In this document: positions 15,575 to 22,593 of the stretch, piece after piece
Position numbering within the stretch: the stretch's first letter is position 1
How the letters are laid out: each line of letters begins with the position of its first letter
NCBI GenBank assembly: GCA_902779575.1
Contig: CACZBW010000025.1
Span: forward strand, 1 to 50,201
Source of the DNA: an uncultured Lachnospiraceae bacterium
GTDB lineage: Bacteria > Bacillota > Clostridia > Lachnospirales > Lachnospiraceae
Length of the DNA stretch: 50,201 nucleotides
Direction: 5' to 3'
Notes under the pieces: model-generated
What the model saw: the letters and a program-made list of their open reading frames with translations, nothing else
The model's database searches: none
Told to the model about the DNA's origin: nothing
Made by a program: the position numbers and the translations under genes

Positions 15575-16447
15575 ATGTACAGGTATGATAGAAAAGGTCC
15601 GAAGCGCGGCATAGCACTGTACAGTTACTCAGCGGAGTTCGGCCTTACCAAAACACTTGAAGACTGTTTTGAGGATGTTCACGATATGGGCGCGCACGGG
15701 ATAGAGATCCTTGCCAATACACATATTGAGAATTACCCGTATCCTACGGATGAATGGGTCGAAAAATGGTGGAGATTGTGTGACAAGTATGAGATCGTTC
15801 CGGTGGAATACGGCAACTGGATCGACTCCCATGTTCTGGGGGACCGTGACCTGACGACGGAGGAATCCGTGGAGATGCTCAAAAGAGACATCCGTCTGGC
15901 GCACCGCCTCGGCTTTACTGTCATGAGGACAAAGATGCCTGTCATCAATGACCTGCTTGAGCCGGTATTGAACTGGAGAGAGATCATAGAAGGCGCGCTT
16001 CCGCTTGCAGAGGAACTCGGGATAAAGATGTGCCCGGAGATCCACACGCCTTCCAATCTGCATGGCAAACTTGTAACGGATTTCGTTGATTTTATTAAGG
16101 AGACAGGCACTGAAAATTTTGGCCTGAATATCGATTTTTCCGTCTTCCGTACAGAATTCTCCGAGGGTGAGTGGAGAGATCCGAATTATACGCCGAACAA
16201 GCCGGAGGATATTATCCCCCTGCTCCCGTATGTCTACTGCTGCCATGCGAAGTTCATCCATATGAGCGATGATTTCAGGGAGACAACGATCCCTTATCCT
16301 GAGATTATCAGGGTTCTTCAGGAAAACGGTTATGAAGGGTATCTTCTGAGTGAGTACGAAGGCGCGGACAAGTATGAGGATGGCTACGAGGTCGGGCAGA
16401 CACTGAGAAAGCAGCACATCATGCTTAAGAATCTGCTTGGGGACTAA
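15575..16447 (+). CDS. C-glycoside deglycosidase alpha subunit-like (sugar phosphate isomerase/epimerase TIM barrel)
   Basis: A 290-residue AP-endonuclease-2-like TIM barrel. In known gut C-deglycosidases (Dfg of Eubacterium cellulosolvens, Dgp of strain PUE, Car of soil bacteria) such an alpha subunit binds a divalent metal and cleaves the C-C bond of a 3-keto-C-glucoside. Candidate metal ligands are the Glu of MCPEIHTP, the Asp of LNIDFSVF, the His of CCHAKFIHM and the Glu of LLSEYEGAD. Identity is supported mainly by the gene 13 bp downstream, a beta-subunit-type DUF6379 protein. Aglycone specificity cannot be read from the sequence. Confidence 0.75.
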   Translation: MYRYDRKGPKRGIALYSYSAEFGLTKTLEDCFEDVHDMGAHGIEILANTHIENYPYPTDEWVEKWWRLCDKYEIVPVEYGNWIDSHVLGDRDLTTEESVEMLKRDIRLAHRLGFTVMRTKMPVINDLLEPVLNWREIIEGALPLAEELGIKMCPEIHTPSNLHGKLVTDFVDFIKETGTENFGLNIDFSVFRTEFSEGEWRDPNYTPNKPEDIIPLLPYVYCCHAKFIHMSDDFRETTIPYPEIIRVLQENGYEGYLLSEYEGADKYEDGYEVGQTLRKQHIMLKNLLGD

Positions 16448-16460
16448 GGAGGGATCACAT

Positions 16461-16904
16461 ATGGAAAAACAGGTTATTCAGTCTGTCGGGTTCAGAAATA
16501 CCAAAGACGAAAGCGGCAATATTACCGGTTTTCAGTTCAAAGTGAGACTTCCGTATTACAGAGGTATCTTCCTCTCCCAGATCCGCCCCGGTACACTGTT
16601 TGTTGACGGGGAAAAGATTGAGAAAGACCGGATCGTCTGGCAGATTGACGGGGAAGCGTATACGAACGAAGAGATGCGGACAGATTTCCAGACGCACTGG
16701 TCCGTCACTTCTCCGGCAGTCCTGAAGGTGAAAAAAGAAGGCGGGCTTGCGCAGGGCTTCCACGATCTTAAGTATGGATTCTGCTTTACGTCCTCTTACA
16801 TGCCGCCGGTCATCCAGGATCATCTGGATCCTGACCAGGAGAGCATGGTGTTCATGCCGGAATTCGGACATCATGTCAATGAGAGAAGATTGCTGATCGT
16901 CTGA
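16461..16904 (+). CDS. C-glycoside deglycosidase beta subunit (DUF6379)
   Basis: 147 residues, all-beta. It matches the small beta subunit of C-glycoside deglycosidases: VIQSVGFRNTKDESGNITGF, the KVRLPYYRGIFLSQI block, VDGEKIEKDRIVWQIDGEAY, and the terminal HHVNERRLLIV. The beta subunit completes the active site of the alpha subunit encoded just upstream. ATG at 16461 is preferred over an earlier in-frame ATG because AAGGAGG stands 8 bp before it. Pairing of the two genes is the strongest evidence for C-glycoside metabolism in this window. Confidence 0.8.
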   Translation: MEKQVIQSVGFRNTKDESGNITGFQFKVRLPYYRGIFLSQIRPGTLFVDGEKIEKDRIVWQIDGEAYTNEEMRTDFQTHWSVTSPAVLKVKKEGGLAQGFHDLKYGFCFTSSYMPPVIQDHLDPDQESMVFMPEFGHHVNERRLLIV

Positions 16905-17005
16905 TACTTGCGGGAGCAGTTATTGATGCAGGCAGACAGATCAGATATCAGAGTATAGAAACATCAAAAAAACAGACTTATGTGCACAAAAAGGAGGAAA
17001 TGAAC

Positions 17006-17845
17006 ATGAGTAAGAAGCTTCCTGTAGGAATCCAGGTTTACGGCCTGAGAGATCTTCTGGAGAACACCCCGGAGAATTTTAAAAATGTCATGCAGCAGGT
17101 GAAGGACCTGGGATATGACGGAGTTGAGCTGGCAGGCCTCTACGGTCTCACTCCGGAGTATGTCAAAGAAGTGCTGGACGAAGTCGGACTGATCCCGATC
17201 AGCGCTCATGTTGCATTTGCGGACATGATGGAGGATCTTGACTCTGTTATCTCCGATTACAGCAAGATCGGCGTGAAGTATCTGGTTATGCCCTACATGG
17301 CTGAGGAGTACAGGCCTGTAAACCCGGATGGCTTTAAGCAGTTCCTTCCTCTTCTGAACCAGGTCGGACAGAAGATTCATGATGCCGGAATGACTTTCCT
17401 GTATCACAACCATGATTTTGAATTCGTTAAGATGGAAGACGGACAGTGGGGATATGACGTAATGTTTGATTCCATCCCGCATGACAATCTGATGAGCGAG
17501 CTGGATACCTGCTGGTGCGATGTGGCGACCGGTGACCCGGTGGGCTTCGTCCGCAAGTATACAGACCGTCTCCCGGTTGTTCACCTGAAGGATTACATCA
17601 AGAAGGGTGAAGTCAAGAATATGTACAAGCTGATCGGAATAGAGGAGGAAGATTCCGGGGAAGAGACCGGATACTTCGGCTTCCGGCCGGTAGGATTCGG
17701 ACAGATGATCTGGGAGCCGGTTCTTGAGGCAGCTCTTGAAGCAAACGCGAATTATGTGATCGTAGAGCAGGATGAGCACTATGAGCTTGAGCCGCTGGAG
17801 TGCGCGAGAAGAAGCCGTGAGTATCTGAAGATTCTCGGCTGGTAA
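17006..17845 (+). CDS. Second sugar phosphate isomerase/epimerase (TIM barrel)
   Basis: 279 residues, same superfamily as the alpha subunit but a different branch, close to inosose/3-ketosugar epimerases. Likely metal ligands: His in FLYHNHDFEF, Asp in SELDTCWCDV, His in VVHLKDYIKKG, Glu in YVIVEQDEH. In dgp/dfg-type operons a second such protein accompanies the deglycosidase and may epimerise or isomerise the released or bound 3-ketosugar. Start at 17006 gives 9-bp spacing to AAGGAGG (16990-16996); an ATG at 17000 is a weaker choice. Confidence 0.8.
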   Translation: MSKKLPVGIQVYGLRDLLENTPENFKNVMQQVKDLGYDGVELAGLYGLTPEYVKEVLDEVGLIPISAHVAFADMMEDLDSVISDYSKIGVKYLVMPYMAEEYRPVNPDGFKQFLPLLNQVGQKIHDAGMTFLYHNHDFEFVKMEDGQWGYDVMFDSIPHDNLMSELDTCWCDVATGDPVGFVRKYTDRLPVVHLKDYIKKGEVKNMYKLIGIEEEDSGEETGYFGFRPVGFGQMIWEPVLEAALEANANYVIVEQDEHYELEPLECARRSREYLKILGW

Positions 17846-18018
17846 AGATATTCTGTCAGCAGGCATCATGCATCGATCGCAGGCATATAATCCGCGCGCA
17901 AAAGAGAAAAGCAGAAGTTGATGACTGCTATCAGAACGTGTAAAATATTTACACAGAAATGAAATCCGGAGACCCGGAACACGAAAAGCATAATACATCA
18001 CACGGAAAGGAAATGATC

Positions 18019-19299
18019 ATGAAAGAACTTAGAATTGCCATCATCGGCTGCGGAATGATTTCCCACAGACATATGACAGTCATCGAGAACCTGAAGGCTC
18101 TGGGTTACAAGCTTGAGGTTGTCGCCGCTGCCGAGATCAAGAAGGATCGTCTTCTTGCATGGGGAAAACAGTACGGAATCGCAGAGGAGAATCTCTATCA
18201 GGACTTCAGGGAGATGCTGAAGAGAGATGACATCGACGAAGTCGAGGTCTGTGTACACAATAACCTGCATACCTCTGTCGCGACAGCGGTCATGGCAGCA
18301 GGATTCCCGTGCTATTCCGAGAAGCCGATGGCGGCAAGCTATGCGGACGCGAAGATCCTTTATGACGCACAGAAGAAGTATGGCCAGAAGCTTGCGATCC
18401 AGATCAGCTCGATCTACAATCCGCAGACCCGCATCGCGAAGAAGATGGTTGCGGAAGGAAAGCTTGGAAAAGTTTATCATGCCCGTTCCGTAGGTCACAG
18501 ACGTCAGGGCCGTCCCGGCTATGACATGCCGTTCTTCAGCCAGGATTTCATCGACCCGAATATCGGCGTGCACGGACCGCTGTTTGACCTTGGCATCTAT
18601 CATCTGGCGCAGATGCTCTATGTACTGGGCATGCCGGAGCTTGAGAGCGTATATGGCTTCCAGAGCTGCGATTACTGGACCGATCCGGCGATCGACAAGC
18701 TGGTCGGACGTACCGCGCCGGTGGAGGATCTCGGCGTAGGTATGGCACGCTTCAAGGGCGGCCTGTGCATGGATATCTATGAGGACTGGGCGATCCATAT
18801 GGAAGATATCGGCGGAAGCTTCATCGCGGGTTCTCTCGGCGGACTGAAGTTCCTGGATGTGGACCAGACCGGCGGACCGATGGCTGTTCCGGCAGGCGGA
18901 CAGATCGTGGGCGGCGGCAAGCTGCAGCTTCCGAGACTGGTGTACTACGGCGTGGATTCCGAGGCGAAGCTCTTCGAGACGAAGCTTGACTGCGCGATCG
19001 GCGATGTCACCGGCCAGCAGGAACTCCTGATTCATCCGGAGATGGCGATGTACAACGACAACCAGCTGCAGTGGTACTCCTATCTGTGGGGCGATCTCAC
19101 GGACGAGACCAGAATCGATTCTCCCTATATCGCGATGCAGACCGCATTCCTGTCTGAAGGCGTTGTCCTCTCCAGCGATCTTGGACGCAGCGTGACCGCT
19201 GATGAGATCAGGCAGATGGCCAAATCCATCGCGCTCCGCGATCAGGAGACCGAGTTCGGAACCATTCATTATGACTTTGATGAATACAAGCCGGAATAA
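18019..19299 (+). CDS. Gfo/Idh/MocA family NAD(P)-dependent oxidoreductase
   Basis: 426 residues. N-terminal Rossmann fold with IIGCGMISHRHM, the family signature YSEKPMAASYADAK (catalytic Lys in EKP), and the C-terminal alpha/beta domain with DLGIYHLAQMLYVLG carrying the conserved Asp/His pair. In puerarin-degrading strain PUE the equivalent enzyme (DgpA type) oxidises the sugar C3 hydroxyl before C-C cleavage, which fits this neighbourhood. The start at 18019 is 8 bp after GGAAAGG; an ATG two codons earlier is possible. A hairpin after the stop ends the unit. Confidence 0.85.
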   Translation: MKELRIAIIGCGMISHRHMTVIENLKALGYKLEVVAAAEIKKDRLLAWGKQYGIAEENLYQDFREMLKRDDIDEVEVCVHNNLHTSVATAVMAAGFPCYSEKPMAASYADAKILYDAQKKYGQKLAIQISSIYNPQTRIAKKMVAEGKLGKVYHARSVGHRRQGRPGYDMPFFSQDFIDPNIGVHGPLFDLGIYHLAQMLYVLGMPELESVYGFQSCDYWTDPAIDKLVGRTAPVEDLGVGMARFKGGLCMDIYEDWAIHMEDIGGSFIAGSLGGLKFLDVDQTGGPMAVPAGGQIVGGGKLQLPRLVYYGVDSEAKLFETKLDCAIGDVTGQQELLIHPEMAMYNDNQLQWYSYLWGDLTDETRIDSPYIAMQTAFLSEGVVLSSDLGRSVTADEIRQMAKSIALRDQETEFGTIHYDFDEYKPE

Positions 19300-19350
19300 T
19301 TTTTCCGTTTGCTGTAAATTAATAATGCCGGGGACAGGCAGCTGAGTTTA

Positions 19351-19390
19351 AGGGGCCGGCTCCGGAGAAACGTTCTCCGGGGCCGGCTCT
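19351..19390 (+). terminator. Long GC-rich hairpin after the oxidoreductase gene
   Basis: AGGGGCCGGCTCCGGAGAA (19351-19369) pairs with TTCTCCGG...GGCCGGCTCT (19373-19390) with small bulges. The following ATATTTCTATT is only moderately T-rich. Confidence 0.55.
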
Positions 19391-19581
19391 ATATTTCTAT
19401 TGATGCCCGCCGGGCGGGACAGCGTCAGCCCCCTGAGGCACAGGCCGGTCTGATTGAAGCTGCAGACGGATATCAGGCATAAAATGGATGGACAGAGATG
19501 AAGGATAACCGGGATGTTGGCGCAGAGGAAACTGGATAACAGGATCAGTTAGTCCGAAGCGTTTAGGAAAGGAGCACAAGA

Positions 19582-20535
19582 ATGGCAAAAGTAGTTGCAT
19601 TTTCATTCGGCAGAAAGATGTCCAATACGGATGTTATGCTGAAAGAGGTTCTGAAGAAATGTGAGGAGGCGGGCCATGAGATCCAGTTTGTCCGCCCGGA
19701 TGACCTGGATATCAAGCCCTGTACCGGATGCTGCGCCTGCGTGGTCGGCATCATGTCCGGAAGGAACAATGGAAAATGTGTCCATAAAGATGATTTCCAT
19801 ATTCTGGAAGAAGCGTATTACTCTGCGGACGCCCTGATCATAGGTTCTCCTGTCTATGAGACTTCCCCGAGCGGAACCTTCAAGACTTTCTGCGACCGTT
19901 TCGGGCCGTCCCACGATCTTGCTTTCCTCACGGAAGCGAAAAAAGAACGCCTGGAAAGAGACGGTGAAAACGCGCTTCTGCCGGATGAGAGAGTTTTCAA
20001 ACCTCGCGTAGGCTGCCTTGTAGCGGTCGGCGGAGCCAGGACGGAAAACTGGACGATTTTCACGATCCCGATCATGTATGAGAGCATGATGTCAGCGGGA
20101 GTTGACGTCATTGATACTCATGTGTATTATGGCGCGATGAATGTGCAGCATGTCCTGGGCGTTCCGGAGCAGATGGAGCGCATGGACAGGATGGCGCAGA
20201 ATATCCTGGACGCTCTTGCGGCAGATTCTGAGGATGAGCGGAAGAAATGGCGCGGCACGGAAGAGGGCGCCTGTCCGGTATGCCATCAGAGCATGTTCCG
20301 TGTTCATCAGGGATGCGACAAAGTGGAATGCGCGATCTGCGGCATCGACGGGAAAGTTGCACTTGTGGACGGAAAGATCGTATATTCCTTCTCGCGCGAG
20401 GAGCAGGATCGCAGCCGCATGAAATATGCAGGCAAGCTCGAACACAGAAATGAAATTGCCGACGGCGCGATGACCCAGAAGAAGGTTGAGAATCTGGCTG
20501 AGCTGAAGAAGCCTTATCTGCATATCGGCGAGTAA
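19582..20535 (+). CDS. Flavodoxin-like FMN reductase with Cys cluster and zinc-ribbon tail (paralog of 7323-8291)
   Basis: 317 residues. Flavodoxin fold with KVVAFSFGRKMSNTDVM and ALIIGSPVYETSPSGTFKTF. The cysteine cluster is denser than in its paralog: CTGCCACVVGIMSGRNNGKC (about residues 50-69). The tail carries a zinc ribbon CPVCH...CAICGIDG and the shared ending RSRMKYAGKLEHRNEI. Together with the gene at 7323 it brackets the C-glycoside genes, suggesting roles in reduction of flavonoid-like or quinone-like compounds; this is inference. AAAGGAG precedes the ATG and a terminator follows. Confidence 0.8.
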   Translation: MAKVVAFSFGRKMSNTDVMLKEVLKKCEEAGHEIQFVRPDDLDIKPCTGCCACVVGIMSGRNNGKCVHKDDFHILEEAYYSADALIIGSPVYETSPSGTFKTFCDRFGPSHDLAFLTEAKKERLERDGENALLPDERVFKPRVGCLVAVGGARTENWTIFTIPIMYESMMSAGVDVIDTHVYYGAMNVQHVLGVPEQMERMDRMAQNILDALAADSEDERKKWRGTEEGACPVCHQSMFRVHQGCDKVECAICGIDGKVALVDGKIVYSFSREEQDRSRMKYAGKLEHRNEIADGAMTQKKVENLAELKKPYLHIGE

Positions 20536-20621
20536 ACATATCAACTCCGCCTTTGCGGAATCCGGTCCGGGTGCGCAGCAGCTTCATCTGTCATATTTTA
20601 ACAGTGCTTTTTCTATTCCAA

Positions 20622-20652
20622 AACCTGCCTGCCGGACCGGGCAGGTTTTTTG
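20622..20652 (+). terminator. Rho-independent terminator
   Basis: AACCTGCC (20622-20629) pairs with GGCAGGTT (20640-20647), followed by TTTTT. Ends the second flavodoxin-like gene. Confidence 0.85.
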
Positions 20653-20818
20653 ATGCTGCTGACGCGGCGGCAGAACCATTTTTTCTTCTTCCGGATCCGG
20701 AATAGGGAAGCGCCGCCGCTCATTTTGTAGTATAATCAGGTTGTAACCTGTATACGCAGAAGAGATATACAGATCAGACAGATCATCTGCAGAAGGATCG
20801 GCGGAAGGAGGAATCGTT

Positions 20819-22240
20819 ATGGGGAAAATGCATATAAAAAGGCTGTATGCGCTGCCCGTCATAATACTCGCGGCTGTACTGCTCATTACAATTATGCCTC
20901 AGGCAGCGGCAGCAGTTAAGCAGGAAAAAGATATCCTGACAATATCAGGGCAGGGAAGTGTGGAAGCTGCAGATCTGAATGTGAACAAAGAGACGGTCAG
21001 GGAGATTGTGATAGAAGACGGCATAAGCCAGATCGGATCTGAAGCATTTAAGGATTTTAGCCATTTGGAGAAAGTGACAATTCCTTCGACAGTCAGAAAG
21101 ATCGGCAGCGATGCTTTCCAGGGCTGCAGCGCCCTTAAGACTGTTACGCTGACAGAAGAAAATATTCAGAGCATCGCGGTCAGCTCTTTTCCGAAAAATG
21201 ACAGCCTTCTGATCCGGGTGCCGGCGGGAAGCCGTACATTCAAGAACGGGAAGTGGTATTTCTGGAAAGCTGTCGGGACTTATAAAGTTGTCTTTGAAGC
21301 AGGAGAGCATGGGAAAGCGCCTGACCAGCAGATCGTGGACAGCGGGAAGACAGTACAGAAGCCGGAGGAGCTGAAAGCGGACGGCTATGTTTTCGGCGGC
21401 TGGTTCACGGATAAGGAATATACGGCTGAATATGATTTCGGCAGCGCCGTCACGAAAGACCTCACCCTGTACGCGAAATGGACGAAGAAAACTGAGGATC
21501 AGAAAGGAGACGGGAACACAGATCCGAAGAAGGACGGCAGCCAGGATCCAAAGAAGGACGATAAAACCGATCCGAAGAAGGACGGCGGAACAGATCCGAA
21601 AAAAGACGACAAAACCGGTACGCAGCAGACTGAAAACACCGACGGCAAAAAGGAGAAGAAGAAAAAGAAAGAGAAGGCACCGCAGCCTTACACAGCAGTA
21701 CAGACAGAAGCAATGTTTACGCCGACCGCCGCGGAAAAGAGGCTTCAGACGGTCGTAGTAAAGGATACAGTAACGATAAAGAAGCAGGAACTTCCGGTGA
21801 CCGGAATTGCAGCAGGCGCCTTCCGAAACGATCCCTATCTGAGGAAGCTTGTCATAGGCAGCAACGTAAAAACCATCCTTTCCGGAGCGTTCCAGGGAAC
21901 CAGGAATCTTGCCAGGGTCAGATTCAGCGGGGACAGTCTCGTAAAGATTGACAGCAATGCCTTCCGGGGAGCTAAAAAGCTTCAGAAGGTGGACCTGTCC
22001 GACCAGGCCGGCCTCAGTTATATAGGCGGCGGGGCATTCAAAGACTGCAAAAAGCTGAAAAAGCTTCTGATCAACGGAGACAGCCTGAAATTTGTCGGCA
22101 AGGGAGCCTTCAAGGGCACAAACAGGATGATCCGGGTGATTGTCATCGCGGAGAATGAGAAAATCTATAACAGGACGGTAAAGAAACTCAGTGCCGCGGG
22201 ACTTAAGAACGCCGAGTTTGTCTTCCGGCCGGAGGAGTGA
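20819..22240 (+). CDS. Secreted BspA-like leucine-rich repeat protein with InlB B-repeat and charged linker
   Basis: 473 residues. A signal peptide (LYALPVIILAAVLLITIMPQ, cleavage after AAA) leads into LRR_5/BspA repeats (GISQIGSEAFKDF, RKIGSDAFQGCSALKTV). A Listeria-Bacteroides InlB B-repeat follows (YKVVFEAGEHGK ... GGWFTDKEYTAEYDF ... LYAKW, about 162-222). A low-complexity linker with tandem DPKKDG/DPKKDD units and a poly-Lys stretch (about 228-285) separates a second LRR_5 block (AAGAFRNDPYLRKLVIG, KIDSNAFRGAKKLQKVDL, GKGAFKG). No LPxTG or other anchor is seen, so it may be released or held by charge. Probable surface adhesion or interaction role. Confidence 0.85.
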   Translation: MGKMHIKRLYALPVIILAAVLLITIMPQAAAAVKQEKDILTISGQGSVEAADLNVNKETVREIVIEDGISQIGSEAFKDFSHLEKVTIPSTVRKIGSDAFQGCSALKTVTLTEENIQSIAVSSFPKNDSLLIRVPAGSRTFKNGKWYFWKAVGTYKVVFEAGEHGKAPDQQIVDSGKTVQKPEELKADGYVFGGWFTDKEYTAEYDFGSAVTKDLTLYAKWTKKTEDQKGDGNTDPKKDGSQDPKKDDKTDPKKDGGTDPKKDDKTGTQQTENTDGKKEKKKKKEKAPQPYTAVQTEAMFTPTAAEKRLQTVVVKDTVTIKKQELPVTGIAAGAFRNDPYLRKLVIGSNVKTILSGAFQGTRNLARVRFSGDSLVKIDSNAFRGAKKLQKVDLSDQAGLSYIGGGAFKDCKKLKKLLINGDSLKFVGKGAFKGTNRMIRVIVIAENEKIYNRTVKKLSAAGLKNAEFVFRPEE

Positions 22241-22343
22241 CGGACTGTGAAGACGGATTTTTCTGTACGAGAAAGCCCGAAATCTTCCCTGCCTGTGCAG
22301 GTACGAAACTGAATTCAAATAGCGTATAGAAACAGAACGATAA

Positions 22344-22394
22344 GAAAGCGGGAATGTACATCCGGTCCGGAGCCGGAGCTGCATTCCCGCTTTC
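22344..22394. terminator. Terminator-like inverted repeat
   Basis: GAAAGCGGGAATG (22344-22356) and CATTCCCGCTTTC (22382-22394) form a perfect 13-bp stem. The T-run is short on the plus strand; on the minus strand the stem is followed by TTATCG. Confidence 0.55.
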
Positions 22395-22437
22395 TGCACC
22401 ATAAAGAACTGAACACACTGAATGGAAATCGATATAT

Positions 22438-22453
22438 ATGACAACGATTTCAT
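22438..22453. promoter_or_regulatory. Upstream LacI-type operator
   Basis: ATGACAACGATTTCAT, an imperfect palindrome with the central CG typical of LacI/GalR operators. The identical 20-bp sequence ending AAAG recurs exactly 125 bp downstream. Confidence 0.65.
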
Positions 22454-22523
22454 AAAGAGAAAACATTTTTTGAATCCAATGAGAGAATGCATGAGACAGT
22501 CATAAAAAGCCTGGAAGCAGCTG

Positions 22524-22552
22524 TTGACAACCATACAGGAAGCACCTATACT
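22524..22552 (+). promoter_or_regulatory. Sigma-A promoter of the FAD/CoA operon
   Basis: TTGACA (22524-22529), 17-bp spacer, TATACT (22547-22552): near-consensus. Expected transcription start is about 22558-22560, directly ahead of the downstream operator. Confidence 0.85.
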
Positions 22553-22562
22553 TTAGCCAGAC

Positions 22563-22578
22563 ATGACAACGATTTCAT
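22563..22578. promoter_or_regulatory. Downstream LacI-type operator
   Basis: Second copy of ATGACAACGATTTCAT, at about +4 to +19 relative to the predicted start and overlapping the ribosome-site region. Occupancy would block initiation; together with the upstream copy it could support a repression loop. Confidence 0.7.
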
Positions 22579-22593
22579 AAAGGAGGAAGCTGA

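Larger units (their letters stand above)
22241..22593. promoter_or_regulatory. Regulatory region of the FAD/CoA operon
   Basis: 353 bp without a gene. From left: a 13-bp inverted repeat at 22344-22394 ending the previous gene, then the operator-promoter-operator arrangement described in separate entries, then AAGGAGGA before the ATG at 22594. Confidence 0.7.

Noticed and set aside
17998-19269. 423-codon minus-strand frame opposite the oxidoreductase
   Set aside because: Mirror of a well-conserved Gfo/Idh/MocA gene; arises from codon bias.
20945-22534. 529-codon minus-strand frame opposite the LRR protein
   Set aside because: Shadow; the plus strand has signal peptide and repeats. It also crosses the promoter and operator region.
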